Assembly (NCBI GenBank): GCA_046329195.1
Contig: JAXLVB010000002.1
Span: 1,364,001-1,428,000, forward strand
Direction of reading: 5' to 3'
Source of the DNA: JAXLVB01 sp046329195
GTDB taxonomy: Bacteria; Bacteroidota; Bacteroidia; Cytophagales; Spirosomataceae
Length of the DNA: 64,000 bases
The notes below the pieces were generated by a model. The model was not told the DNA's origin and did not search any database. It worked only from the letters and a program-made list of their open reading frames with translations. Within the stretch, counting starts at the first letter, position 1, and each line of letters opens with the position of its first letter. The position numbers and the translations under genes are program-made. Below, one piece after another: positions 8,063 to 17,454 of the stretch.

Positions 8063-9133
8063 TTATATCAACTTTACGTAGCTGCCTAACCATTTGATTT
8101 CGGACGCACGTTCTTTCAGGATTTTCTGGATTTTGGGTTCTTCAAAATGTCCTTCAAATTCCATCAAAAACCAAAACCCAAAGTTAGCGCCTTCTCTACT
8201 TGGGTGGCTAGTAAGCTTGGTGATGTTGATTTCGTAGGTTTCAAATTCTCGCAAGAACTTAAACAACGTACCTGGCTTATCCGAATCGGGAAAGTTGACC
8301 AAAATCGTAGTTTTGTCATTTCCACTCACTTGATTTTTGAAGTTCTTGGCCAAAATATAAAACCGGGTTCGGTTAACGCTACTGTCTTGGATATTGTCAA
8401 ACAAAACAGGTACACCAAATATTTTTGCTGCAATTTGCGAACAGATAGCCGCCACTTTGGGATCTTCGGCGGCCATCTTAGCGGCTTTTGAAGTAGATTC
8501 AACGGGTACGAATTCAACCGATGTACCAAAATAATCGTCCAAAAACTTTTTACATTGTCTGAAGGCAATGTCTTTAGAGCATACTTTCTTGATTTCAGAA
8601 AGTCTTTCGGCCTTGGTAGCAAAGGTAAAATGAACAGGGATGATACATTCGGCAGCAATGTTAATGTCTTTTTGATTGAGCTGATCAATCGTCTCAAAGA
8701 CAATACCTTCTTGATTGTTTTCGATGGGAACCACCCCAAATTTGGCACGTCCAGTTTCTACGGCTTCAAAAATCGAACGAATGGTCGGTAGGGCGTCGTA
8801 TTCGCTCATAGAGCCAAAACGGCTTTCGGCGGCTTGATGGGTAAAGCTCCCTTCGGGCCCTAAAAAGGCGACTCTTTCAGGCAACTCAATGTTACGAGCT
8901 ACCGCAAAAATCTCCAAGAAAATCGCTTCGATAGCCTCACGACTCAGCAACCCGTTGCTCATTTTATCGAGGCGATCCACGATAGACTTCTCCCGTTCGG
9001 GACGATATATTCCCGTCTGGGTAGAACGTTTTAATTCTCCTACTTGCTTGACCACCTCCATACGAGCATTGAGTAGCCCCAATAGTTGGTTATCAACTTG
9101 GTCAATCTGATTGCGTAAGTCTTCTAAGGTCAC
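8063..9133 (-). CDS. pheA: Bifunctional chorismate mutase/prephenate dehydratase (P-protein)
   Basis: This 356-aa enzyme converts chorismate to prephenate and then to phenylpyruvate for phenylalanine synthesis. Residues 1-85 are an AroQ-type chorismate mutase (NQIDQVDNQLLGLLNAR near the start). Residues about 91-270 are the prephenate dehydratase domain with FLGPEGSFTHQAA and the catalytic TRF motif at 256-258. Residues about 280-356 are an ACT domain. The Phe-binding ESRP motif of the ACT domain reads TSHP here (308-311), so feedback inhibition may differ. No other aromatic amino acid genes are adjacent. Confidence 0.93.
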   Translation of the reverse strand: MTLEDLRNQIDQVDNQLLGLLNARMEVVKQVGELKRSTQTGIYRPEREKSIVDRLDKMSNGLLSREAIEAIFLEIFAVARNIELPERVAFLGPEGSFTHQAAESRFGSMSEYDALPTIRSIFEAVETGRAKFGVVPIENNQEGIVFETIDQLNQKDINIAAECIIPVHFTFATKAERLSEIKKVCSKDIAFRQCKKFLDDYFGTSVEFVPVESTSKAAKMAAEDPKVAAICSQIAAKIFGVPVLFDNIQDSSVNRTRFYILAKNFKNQVSGNDKTTILVNFPDSDKPGTLFKFLREFETYEINITKLTSHPSREGANFGFWFLMEFEGHFEEPKIQKILKERASEIKWLGSYVKLI

Positions 9134-9309
9134 TATGTATAATTTGAAAATTTGAAAATTCGTAAATTTGAGAATTGCCCGCAGGACAGAAGCTTGAAAA
9201 CTTGAATTTAACTACGCTTTAGACGAAATATCGGGTCGGTTGAGAAACTAACCTTTTCGTCTGCATCAATCAAAATGCGTGACCTCATCTGTCAGTTTGA
9301 GTAAGCATA

Positions 9310-11196
9310 CTACATGACGGACGCCTCCACCGCATCTTTTTCAATCACCAAGTTCTCGATGATAAATTTCTGACGATCGGGAGTATTTTTGCCCATGTAA
9401 TAGCTCAATAACTTCGGAATAGCGGCCTCTTTTTCTAAAATAACGGGGTCCAACCGAATGTTTTCGCCAATAAATCGTTCAAATTCATCTGGCGAAATCT
9501 CTCCTAAGCCTTTGAAGCGAGTAATTTCAATCTTTCTACCTCCAGAACTGAGCTTTGCAATCGCCTTTTGGCGCTCTTTGTCCGAATAACAATAAATGGT
9601 TTCTTTATGGTTTTTCGGGTTTCGTACCCTAAACAAAGGAGTATCCAAGATATAAAGATGCCCGTTTCGAACCAAGTCAGGGAAAAATTGCAAGAAAAAG
9701 GTCATGATTAGCAATCGAATGTGCATACCATCCACATCAGCATCGGTGGCAATGACTATTTTGTTGTAACGAAGCCCGTCCATGCCGTCTTCGATATTGA
9801 GGGCGTGCTGGAGCAGGTTAAATTCTTCGTTTTCATACACTACTTTTTTAGTCATTCCAAAGCAGTTTAGGGGTTTGCCTCGGAGACTAAACACTGCCTG
9901 CGTCTGTACGCTACGAGCTTTGGTTATAGAGCCACTTGCCGAGTCCCCTTCAGTAATAAAGAGGGTGGTCTCGTAACGGTCTTCATATTTTTCGTCCGAA
10001 TAATGATGTCGGCAGTCTCGAAGTTTTTTGTTATGCAAATTAGCTTTTTTAGCTCGTTCGTTAGCCAGTTTTTTAATCCCAGCAATCTCTTTCCGTTCTT
10101 TCTCCGACTGCTCAATCCGTCGCCGAAGCGCATCGGCAGTCGAAGAATTTTTGTGTAGATAATTATCCAAATTAGTTTTCACGAAATCCAATACAAAAGA
10201 GCGTACACTCTGCGAATTGGAGTCGGGCGACAGATTGATAGAGCCTAGCTTGTTCTTGGTTTGTGACTCAAAAACAGGTTCTTGCACCCGAATGGCAATG
10301 GCACCAATGATGGAAGCCCGAACGTCTTCGGGAGCATAGTCTTTCTTATAAAACTCCCGAACAGTCTTCACAATAGCTTCTCGAAGCGCTGCCAAGTGCG
10401 TTCCGCCTTGGGTAGTATTTTGACCATTCACAAACGAATAGTACTCTTCACCATACTGACTTCCGTGGGTCAGTGCCAACTCTATATCCTCGCCTTTGAG
10501 GTGGATAATAGGATAACGAATAGCTTCGGGGTCGGTTTTTCTGGAAAGCAGGTCAAAAAGTCCTTTCTGAGAAAAGTATTTTTGTCCGTTAAAGTTGATG
10601 GTCAGTCCGGCATTTAAAAAAGCGTAGTTCCACAATTGGTTTTCGAGGTATTGCGGAATAAAATGGAAGTTTTTGAAAACGCTGTCATCAGGTTCAAAAA
10701 CTACGTGCGTCCCATTGCGCTGGGTAGTATCTTCTTCACCCTCTTTGACGATAATGCCTTTTTGAAACTCGGCCCATTTTGATTTCCCATCTCGAAACGA
10801 CTGTACTCTAAAATAGTGCGACAAGGCATTGGTTGCCTTCATACCTACCCCGTTAAGCCCGACTGATTTCTGAAAAACCGACGAGTCGTACTTACCACCT
10901 GTATTAATCTTAGACACGACGTCTATGACCTTACCCAACGGAATACCCCGCCCATAGTCTCTAACCTCTACTCGATGATCCGAAATTTTGATGTCAATGG
11001 TTTTTCCATAGCCCATCATGTGTTCGTCAATGGAGTTATCAATAATTTCTTTGACCAATACATAGATTCCATCGTCTTGAGAGGAGCCATCCCCTAATTT
11101 GCCGATGTACATCCCCGGACGCAAACGGATGTGCTCCCGCCATTCGAGGGTTTTTATACTGTCTTCGTTATACTGGATAGGTTTAGCTTCAGCCAT
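9310..11196 (-). CDS. parE: DNA topoisomerase IV subunit B
   Basis: This 628-aa type IIA topoisomerase ATPase subunit, with ParC, decatenates replicated chromosomes. The GHKL ATPase domain occupies the N-terminal third (RPGMYIG, EIIDNSIDE, DYGRGIP, GLNGVGMKATNAL), followed by the transducer. The TOPRIM domain carries EGDSASGS near residue 415 and the metal-binding DADVDGMHIR near 485. The length is shorter than typical GyrB and the RFKGLGEISPDEF tail is ParE-like, which favours ParE over GyrB. The parC gene is not in the window. It is transcribed divergently from the polysaccharide locus. Confidence 0.88.
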   Translation of the reverse strand: MAEAKPIQYNEDSIKTLEWREHIRLRPGMYIGKLGDGSSQDDGIYVLVKEIIDNSIDEHMMGYGKTIDIKISDHRVEVRDYGRGIPLGKVIDVVSKINTGGKYDSSVFQKSVGLNGVGMKATNALSHYFRVQSFRDGKSKWAEFQKGIIVKEGEEDTTQRNGTHVVFEPDDSVFKNFHFIPQYLENQLWNYAFLNAGLTINFNGQKYFSQKGLFDLLSRKTDPEAIRYPIIHLKGEDIELALTHGSQYGEEYYSFVNGQNTTQGGTHLAALREAIVKTVREFYKKDYAPEDVRASIIGAIAIRVQEPVFESQTKNKLGSINLSPDSNSQSVRSFVLDFVKTNLDNYLHKNSSTADALRRRIEQSEKERKEIAGIKKLANERAKKANLHNKKLRDCRHHYSDEKYEDRYETTLFITEGDSASGSITKARSVQTQAVFSLRGKPLNCFGMTKKVVYENEEFNLLQHALNIEDGMDGLRYNKIVIATDADVDGMHIRLLIMTFFLQFFPDLVRNGHLYILDTPLFRVRNPKNHKETIYCYSDKERQKAIAKLSSGGRKIEITRFKGLGEISPDEFERFIGENIRLDPVILEKEAAIPKLLSYYMGKNTPDRQKFIIENLVIEKDAVEASVM

Positions 11197-11354
11197 TTTG
11201 GGATACCCTTTTTCTAAAATTTGAACCGCTTCGATGTCGCTTTGGTCATAAAAGTTGCAAAATAGCTTAATTCTTGGGTTTGTTCAAATACACACTTCCT
11301 GATGATTTAATTTGTTGGAGTTACCAAATGTCCGAAAAGTTCATTTAATTTGTG

Positions 11355-11447
11355 GTCTGAAACAATTATTTCACAGACTACAAACGGAAAAACACAAATT
11401 TCAGCGTTTTACATATCACCACATTTACGCTACATAATTCGCTGAAA
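11355..11447 (+). promoter_or_regulatory. Leader with two inverted repeats before the polysaccharide locus
   Basis: Two stem-forming repeats precede the first gene of the locus. One is a 5-bp repeat (11355-11359 and 11374-11378). The other is an 8-bp repeat, TTTCAGCG at 11399-11406 with its complement at 11440-11447, whose 33-nt loop ends 16 bp before the start codon. They could be operators or a leader RNA structure. No clear TAnnTTTG promoter was found in the 267-bp divergent region. Confidence 0.35.
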
Positions 11448-11463
11448 ACCAAGCCTTAGTGCC

Positions 11464-13884
11464 ATGCTGAAATACTTATTGAGAATAGCTCAAACACTCC
11501 CCTCGTCTCGTATTTTCACAATCTTGTTGACGATTGCAACACTCGGAATCAGAAGCGCCCAAGCCCAGATTATTGACCCTACTCAAATTCCGGCCAGCTT
11601 ACCCTTGCTTTTACAACAAAGCGGAAATCAACTACCAGCCCGTGTCCAAGGCTCTACCAACGACACCAAGGTTTCACGTCAAGTAGTAGAAGACCCATTA
11701 CAAAAAGCTCAAATGGACTCCATCAAGCGTGTTCAGGCGGCTGAAGCAAAGGCCAACCGTGAATTGTCAGAGTTTCGTCGTAAAATTTTTGGCTATTCTA
11801 TCTTCAATAACAAGAGCCTACAGTGGGAGCCAAACTATAAGATTGCTACACCTAAAAATTACATCTTAGGCCCCGACGACCAACTCATCATCATCATCTC
11901 GGGGTATTCGGCATTTCAATACACCCGTACCGTTACGCCTGATGGTTTCGTGTCGTTTGACAACATGGTGGGCAATGTATATGTGTCAGGATTGACAATC
12001 GAACAAGCCACCGAACGCCTCAAAGACCGCCTTTCTCGCATTTACATGGGTCTATCGGGGAGTTCTCCTAACACCTTTATTAGCGTAACGTTAGGTAATA
12101 TTCGTACGATCCGAGTGACGGTATTAGGCGATGTTATCAACCCAGGGACGTACCCTATTCCCTCGTTAGCCACGGTGATGACGGCCCTAACTCAGGCAGG
12201 AGGGCCGAGCGAAATGGGTTCGTTTCGTAATATAGAACTCATTCGTCAGAACAAAGTAGTGACAACACTCGACTTATACGATATTATTACAACAGGAGGT
12301 TCAAAAAATGATATTCGTCTTCTGGACCAAGATGTGATTCGAGTGCCGACCTACAAAACTCGGGTTGAGCTGGCTGGTCGTGTCAAAAAACCAGGTTATT
12401 ATGAAGCACTCCCGGCTGAGCACCTCAACAAAATCATTGAATTTGCGGGTGGCTTTGCACAAGATGCTTATTCGGCTCGCCTCAAGGTCTATCGTACTAC
12501 CGACCGTGAGCGTCAGATTTTGGACGTGACCAATAGCCAATTTGGTGCGTTTGAACTCAAAGACGGTGACCTGATTCGGATAGATACTGTACTAACCCGC
12601 TACCAAAATCTTGTTAAAGTAACGGGTGCGGTGTATCGTCCAGGTGAGTTTTCGTTAGACCAAAATCAAACCTTGTTGACGTTAATCAAAAATGCAGATG
12701 GGTTGCGTGACGATGCCTTTACGAGTCGTATCAACCTGATTCGCTTGCAACCCGATTTGATGCTCGAAAACGTATCGGTTAACTTAGCTGACATCATTAA
12801 CGGAAAGACTGAGGATATCAAACTCAAGCGAGAAGACGAAGTAGTGATTCGCTCTAAGTTTGATATTCGCCAAGAACAGTTGGTGCGAATCCAAGGAGCC
12901 GTGAATTTGAAACGTAGCGAGACTGGGTATTTTCCTTATCGTGAAAACATGACGGTAGAAGACCTCATTTTGCTATCGGGTGGGTTACAAGAATCGGCAT
13001 TCCCTCAGCGCATCGAAGTAGCTCGCCGCAAGCGGAATACTACGGATACAGAGCGCAGTAACGAAATTGCAGAACTGTTTGAATTTGGTATTAATAAAGA
13101 CCTCAAACTAAGTGCAGAGGCGTCTAAGTTTATTCTTCAGCCATTTGACCAAGTGATTGTGCGTACAGCTCCTAACTACGAAGAACAGCAATACGTAACT
13201 ATAGAAGGTCAAGTTAAATACCCTGGGCTATATCCATTAAAAAATCGCACAGAACGTATCTCAGACATTATCAAACGTTCTGGCGGTATTTCAACAGAAG
13301 GTTATTTAGCTGGAGCGCAATTGGTTCGTAAAGTAAAATTGACAAAAGCTGAAATTGCGGAGCGGAATAAATCAGTAGCCGAAATCAGTGACGATACCAA
13401 AGATGCTGCGATTCAGGCAGAAGCTGTTGATCAAGAAAAAGAAGAAACCGTAGGGATTGATTTTACCGAAGCTTTGAATAACCCGGGTTCGGTAGAAGAC
13501 GTAATTTTGCAAGATGGCGACATCATTCGTGTGCCTAAGCAACTTTCAACCGTTCGTATCAATGGAGAAGTACTGTACCCAACTTCTACTCGCTACCAGG
13601 GTGGCTTTTTGAAAGATTACATTTCGGCAGCAGGTGGGTTTACCAGTCGCTCGATTCGCTCAAGAGTGTTTGTTCGGTATGCCAACGGCACCTTAGACCG
13701 GACTCGGAAGTTTTTAGTGTTTAATAATTATCCCAAAATCCAACCCGGTGCCGAAATTTTTGTACCCGTTCGTACAAAAGCTGATACTACTCCTCAACAA
13801 GTATTGAGTACCTTACAAGGTTTATTGGTGAGTTTGACCTCCATCACATCACTAATTATTGGGTTTTCAATCTTAAAAAAATAA
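11464..13884 (+). CDS. Wza-like polysaccharide export protein with six SLBB-type repeats
   Basis: This 806-aa protein is the outer-membrane/periplasmic export component of the locus. It has a signal-like N-terminus (about residues 1-34) and a poly_export domain opening with ILGPDDQL near residue 134. About six SLBB-like repeats follow, recognised by V-x-G-x-V-x-x-PG-x-Y patterns, for example VLGDVINPGTYP, VELAGRVKKPGYY, VKVTGAVYRPGEF and VTIEGQVKYPGLY. The last one or two are divergent. A hydrophobic C-terminal segment (about 780-803) may anchor it. It is much longer than Wza of E. coli (about 380 aa), as is common in Bacteroidota. The wzz-like gene follows 7 bp later. Confidence 0.88.
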   Translation: MLKYLLRIAQTLPSSRIFTILLTIATLGIRSAQAQIIDPTQIPASLPLLLQQSGNQLPARVQGSTNDTKVSRQVVEDPLQKAQMDSIKRVQAAEAKANRELSEFRRKIFGYSIFNNKSLQWEPNYKIATPKNYILGPDDQLIIIISGYSAFQYTRTVTPDGFVSFDNMVGNVYVSGLTIEQATERLKDRLSRIYMGLSGSSPNTFISVTLGNIRTIRVTVLGDVINPGTYPIPSLATVMTALTQAGGPSEMGSFRNIELIRQNKVVTTLDLYDIITTGGSKNDIRLLDQDVIRVPTYKTRVELAGRVKKPGYYEALPAEHLNKIIEFAGGFAQDAYSARLKVYRTTDRERQILDVTNSQFGAFELKDGDLIRIDTVLTRYQNLVKVTGAVYRPGEFSLDQNQTLLTLIKNADGLRDDAFTSRINLIRLQPDLMLENVSVNLADIINGKTEDIKLKREDEVVIRSKFDIRQEQLVRIQGAVNLKRSETGYFPYRENMTVEDLILLSGGLQESAFPQRIEVARRKRNTTDTERSNEIAELFEFGINKDLKLSAEASKFILQPFDQVIVRTAPNYEEQQYVTIEGQVKYPGLYPLKNRTERISDIIKRSGGISTEGYLAGAQLVRKVKLTKAEIAERNKSVAEISDDTKDAAIQAEAVDQEKEETVGIDFTEALNNPGSVEDVILQDGDIIRVPKQLSTVRINGEVLYPTSTRYQGGFLKDYISAAGGFTSRSIRSRVFVRYANGTLDRTRKFLVFNNYPKIQPGAEIFVPVRTKADTTPQQVLSTLQGLLVSLTSITSLIIGFSILKK

Positions 13885-13891
13885 GACAGAA

Positions 13892-14980
13892 ATGGGAGCA
13901 GAAAAACAAACAACTCCTCTACCCGAAGATCAGATGTCGCCTAAAGACATCATGAAGAAAATCGGGAATGCCAAAGACGCCGTTAAGAAAAACTGGAAAT
14001 TGATTGTTATTTGCGTTGTCTTAGGCACTGTTTTGGGGTACGTCTATGACAAATACAATTATAAACCTACTCGGTATTTAGGTTTTTTGACCTTTAACTT
14101 GGAAGTTGGTCAGCAAGGCAACGACATGGGTGGCCTTTCGGATTTAGCCAGTGCATTTGGGTTTAGCTCAGGAAGCAGTAGCTCTGCAGCAGGACTTTTT
14201 GTAGGCGAAAACTTCCTGCAATTAGTAAAATCGAATCCGATGATTGAGCGGGCGCTCATGAAAGAAGTAACCATCAAAGGCAAGAAGGTGCTATTGGTGA
14301 ATTATTATATTGAGAAAAGTGGGATTCTGACCGAAGAATGGAAGAAGAACGAGAAATTTCAGAAAATTCGGTTTATCAACAAGCCTCGTGAGCAGTTTAC
14401 GACCGACGAGAGTATTGCCATGATGGGGATTGTTAAAAAGTTAAATGAAGAAACGAGTTTTGACCGTAAAAGCCCCAAATCAACGTTTTTGGTACTCAAA
14501 AGCAATACAGAAGACGAGCTATTATCAAAAATTTGGCTCGAAACTTTGCTCAAAACGGTAGAAGAGTTTTACAAATACACCAACACGAAAAAAACCGTAG
14601 AGGTACTTCATCTGGCCGAACATCGAGCCGATTCGCTGTATAGCTTACTAAGCCGCACAGAGTCTCGCCTGGCTCAATTCACCGACCAAAATCAGCAAGT
14701 AGTAGCCCAACAAGCTCAGGTAACAGCCAATCGCTTGAACAGAAGTACAGGGATGCTCAACACCATGTATTTTGATGCAGTCCGTAATGTCGAAAGCATT
14801 CGGATGTCGTTAATCAAAGAAACGCCCTTTATCACTATTATTGAGCCGCCAATGCTACCTTTGCTGACAGATGCCTACGAAGAAGGCAAAAGTATTAAGG
14901 CTGGTGCTCTGATAGGCTTCGTTTTGGCTATTGGTATTATTTTCTTGCGTAACACCTACCTCGGAATCATGAATAGTTAA
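13892..14980 (+). CDS. Wzz-like chain-length/export co-polymerase protein
   Basis: This 362-aa protein has two transmembrane helices, at about residues 36-52 and 327-346, flanking a periplasmic domain rich in alpha-helix with a coiled-coil-like stretch near 230-290. This is the topology of Wzz/polysaccharide co-polymerases that set chain length or gate export. A Gly/Ser-rich patch (FGFSSGSSSSAAG near 90-102) lies early in the periplasmic part. There is no fused tyrosine-kinase (BY-kinase) domain, nor a separate kinase gene in the locus. It sits 7 bp after the Wza-like gene, so the two probably act as a pair across the envelope. Confidence 0.78.
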   Translation: MGAEKQTTPLPEDQMSPKDIMKKIGNAKDAVKKNWKLIVICVVLGTVLGYVYDKYNYKPTRYLGFLTFNLEVGQQGNDMGGLSDLASAFGFSSGSSSSAAGLFVGENFLQLVKSNPMIERALMKEVTIKGKKVLLVNYYIEKSGILTEEWKKNEKFQKIRFINKPREQFTTDESIAMMGIVKKLNEETSFDRKSPKSTFLVLKSNTEDELLSKIWLETLLKTVEEFYKYTNTKKTVEVLHLAEHRADSLYSLLSRTESRLAQFTDQNQQVVAQQAQVTANRLNRSTGMLNTMYFDAVRNVESIRMSLIKETPFITIIEPPMLPLLTDAYEEGKSIKAGALIGFVLAIGIIFLRNTYLGIMNS

Positions 14981-15106
14981 GTTCTGGGGAGTCATTACCT
15001 TTCTAACATTAGTTGTCGCCATTGGGATTGTTCGTTTTTTTATTAGCTAACTAACAACCCATTATCAATGACCGAAAACTAATCACGCTAAGTACTATTA
15101 GGCACT

Positions 15107-15940
15107 ATGGAAATCACCCAAAAGACGGTTATAGAAGCGGGACGTTCCCAAAAAAATTACTGGTCTGACATCTGGAAATTCAAAGAATTGCTTTGGATTT
15201 TGGCAATGCGAGACGTAACGGTTCGCTACAAGCAAACCATATTGGGCATTGCTTGGAGCGTAGTGCGTCCACTTTCTACCATGGTGGTGATGGTGTTTGT
15301 ATTTGGCAAAGTGGCCCGCCTTCCTTCAGAGCCTGGTGTACCATTTCCTATTCTGACCTTTTCAGGCGTATTAATTTGGACTTTCTTTGCAAACTCGTTG
15401 CAACAGGTCAACAACAGTATCGTTCATAATGCCAATCTGGTTTCAAAAGTGTATTTCCCCCGGCTGATTGTGTCTATCAGCTCTGTGTTAGTGAGTTTTG
15501 TTGATTTTGCCGTAGGGCTTATTTTATTAGTCCCGATGTTTATTTGGTACAAATTCGTACCCAGTTGGCAAATTATTTTCCTCCCACTCTTCTTGTTATT
15601 GGCTTTTTTTGCAGCGTTTGGATTTGGGCTTTTCTTGGCGGTTTTGAACGTGAAATATCGGGATTTTTCACAAATTACCCCTTTTGTGATTCAATTCGGA
15701 TTTTATGCTTGTCCTGTAGGCTATTCAGTGATTACCATTGAACAAGTCTGGTGGTATCCTATCTACAACCTTAATCCCATTGTTGGATTAATTGATGGAT
15801 TTAGATGGACGTTGATGGGGGGTAACGCTCCCTTCCGTATGGAAAGTTTCATCCCTTCCATTATCATCATCGCCTTGGCCAATATCATTGCAGTAATTTA
15901 TTTCCGTAAGAAGGAAAATACGTTTGTAGATTATATTTAG
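15107..15940 (+). CDS. wzm: Polysaccharide ABC exporter, permease subunit (Wzm-type)
   Basis: This 277-aa ABC-2 type membrane protein has about six helices. The N-terminal motif RDVTVRYKQTILGIAWSVVRP (near residues 36-56) is typical of TagG/Wzm permeases that move undecaprenyl-linked polysaccharides across the inner membrane. It is followed 58 bp later by the ATPase gene, so the pair forms a Wzm-Wzt exporter. This implies that the O-chain is completed in the cytoplasm before export. Confidence 0.93.
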   Translation: MEITQKTVIEAGRSQKNYWSDIWKFKELLWILAMRDVTVRYKQTILGIAWSVVRPLSTMVVMVFVFGKVARLPSEPGVPFPILTFSGVLIWTFFANSLQQVNNSIVHNANLVSKVYFPRLIVSISSVLVSFVDFAVGLILLVPMFIWYKFVPSWQIIFLPLFLLLAFFAAFGFGLFLAVLNVKYRDFSQITPFVIQFGFYACPVGYSVITIEQVWWYPIYNLNPIVGLIDGFRWTLMGGNAPFRMESFIPSIIIIALANIIAVIYFRKKENTFVDYI

Positions 15941-15998
15941 TGGCCCGAGTCCTAAACCTTTGGCTTTCTAGCAACTCTGACGATTTATTTTTTGTACA

Positions 15999-17273
15999 AT
16001 GCCAATTATCAAAGCAGAACATATCTCTAAAATGTACTTGATTGACCACAAGCGTAAGCGCAAAGGGTCGGTGGGGTATCGTGATGTGCTTATCCATCAA
16101 ACCAAAATGCTCCTAAATCCACAGTATCGGAAAGAAATGGCAGAAGAAGTGGATGAAAAAGAGGAGTTTTGGGCATTGAGTGACATCAGTTTTGAAATTG
16201 AAAAAGGGGATAAAGTCGGAATTGTTGGCTCCAATGGGGCAGGAAAGTCCACTCTGTTAAAAATATTAAGCCGTATTACCGAACCAAGTTCGGGCAGAGT
16301 GACCATTGCAGGTAGAGTGGCCAGTTTGCTTGAAGTGGGGACGGGTTTCCACCCCGAATTGACAGGTCGTGAAAACATCTTCTTGAATGGAGCCATTTTG
16401 GGGATGAAACGAGAAGAAATCCGTCGTCAATTCGATGCTATTGTGGATTTTGCGGGCATTGAAAAATTCTTGGACACGCCCGTGAAGCGCTATTCTTCGG
16501 GTATGTACGTTCGGTTAGGCTTCTCGATTGGTGCACATCTTGAGCCAGAAATCATGATTATTGATGAGGTATTGGCCGTAGGCGATGCCGAGTTTCAGAA
16601 GAAATGCTTAGGGTCGATGCAAGATGCTTCCAAAAGTGGTCGTACTATTTTATTTGTGAGCCACAACCTTACGGCAGTGCAAGGCTTGTGTAATAAAGCC
16701 ATTTTTTTGCAAAAAGGCCGGCTTGTAGAGATGGGGGAAACCAACCACGTCATCAATACCTATATGACGAAGGTGACTAAAACCCAATTGGAACAGTCAT
16801 GGGACGAAGCTTCAAAAGCTCCAGGCAATGATATGGTTCGGCTGGCTCGCTTGGCGGTAGAACCACAATACCTTGAGCATCAAACGCACGTTGATGTGCG
16901 AACTCCACTAAAAATCAAAGTTGAGTTTTGGAATTTCCTCGAAAATGCAGCCCTCAATGTGAGCCTACACGTGAGCTCGTTGACTGGCGAAGTGATTTTT
17001 AATGTAGGCAGTCTTTCACAACCATTTGAAAAAGGATTGATTTCTGCCGAATTAGATATTCCGGGCAATTTCATGAACGATGGGTCTTATTCTATTTCGG
17101 TCATGGTTGTGAAAGACACCGCCACAGTACTATTCAATTTGGAAGAAGCCATTATTTTTGACATTGAAGACTATCGAGAAGGCACAGGTTGGTACGGAAA
17201 ATGGGCCGGTGCAATTCGTCCTACGTCGTTGCTTCCTTTCAAAATCCAACGAAAAGAAGAAATACCAGCCTGA
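15999..17273 (+). CDS. wzt: Polysaccharide ABC exporter, ATPase subunit with C-terminal recognition domain (Wzt-type)
   Basis: This 424-aa protein powers the Wzm permease. The ABC domain has Walker A GSNGAGKST at residues 77-85, the signature YSSGM at 165-169, Walker B IMIIDE at 185-190 and the H-loop SH at 221-222. Residues 18-55 hold the charged N-terminal insertion typical of Wzt/TagH. Residues about 270-424 form a beta-sandwich-like C-terminal domain; in E. coli O9a Wzt this domain binds the terminal modification of the glycan and selects finished chains. A modified non-reducing end is therefore likely here too, possibly made by methyltransferase or acyl enzymes of this locus. Confidence 0.93.
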   Translation: MPIIKAEHISKMYLIDHKRKRKGSVGYRDVLIHQTKMLLNPQYRKEMAEEVDEKEEFWALSDISFEIEKGDKVGIVGSNGAGKSTLLKILSRITEPSSGRVTIAGRVASLLEVGTGFHPELTGRENIFLNGAILGMKREEIRRQFDAIVDFAGIEKFLDTPVKRYSSGMYVRLGFSIGAHLEPEIMIIDEVLAVGDAEFQKKCLGSMQDASKSGRTILFVSHNLTAVQGLCNKAIFLQKGRLVEMGETNHVINTYMTKVTKTQLEQSWDEASKAPGNDMVRLARLAVEPQYLEHQTHVDVRTPLKIKVEFWNFLENAALNVSLHVSSLTGEVIFNVGSLSQPFEKGLISAELDIPGNFMNDGSYSISVMVVKDTATVLFNLEEAIIFDIEDYREGTGWYGKWAGAIRPTSLLPFKIQRKEEIPA

Positions 17274-17293
17274 TTTTAGTCAGCATTGAATTT

Positions 17294-17323
17294 GATTGAT
17301 TGACGTTATGATAAAAATCAATC
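17294..17323. repeat. Short inverted repeat between wzt and the aminotransferase gene
   Basis: GATTGATT (17294-17301) is repeated in inverted form at 17316-17323 with a 14-nt spacer. It lies in the 181-bp gap after wzt. The gap may hold a terminator or an internal promoter, but neither a T-run nor a TAnnTTTG box is clear. Confidence 0.25.
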
Positions 17324-17454
17324 TTGACTATCATTGGTGATTGATTGAAAATACTGCAATTTGCAAGCGCTTTGTGGGCTATACCCATTGTGTAGCCAAT
17401 TGACACTTAGCTCAAAACATTCGCTCTACTTCGTCATCACATTTCAACAACCGT

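Noticed and set aside
8326..8748. A possible frameshift in pheA suggested by a 140-codon same-strand frame
   Set aside because: The main pheA frame is continuous with all three domains, so the second frame is incidental.
13892..14980. Possible BY-kinase fused to the Wzz-like protein
   Set aside because: The protein ends shortly after the second membrane helix and has no Walker motifs or Tyr-rich tail.
17294..17323. Inverted repeat after wzt as a terminator
   Set aside because: The arms are only 8 bp, are AT-rich and repetitive (GATTGATT), and no T-run follows, so I list it only as a repeat.
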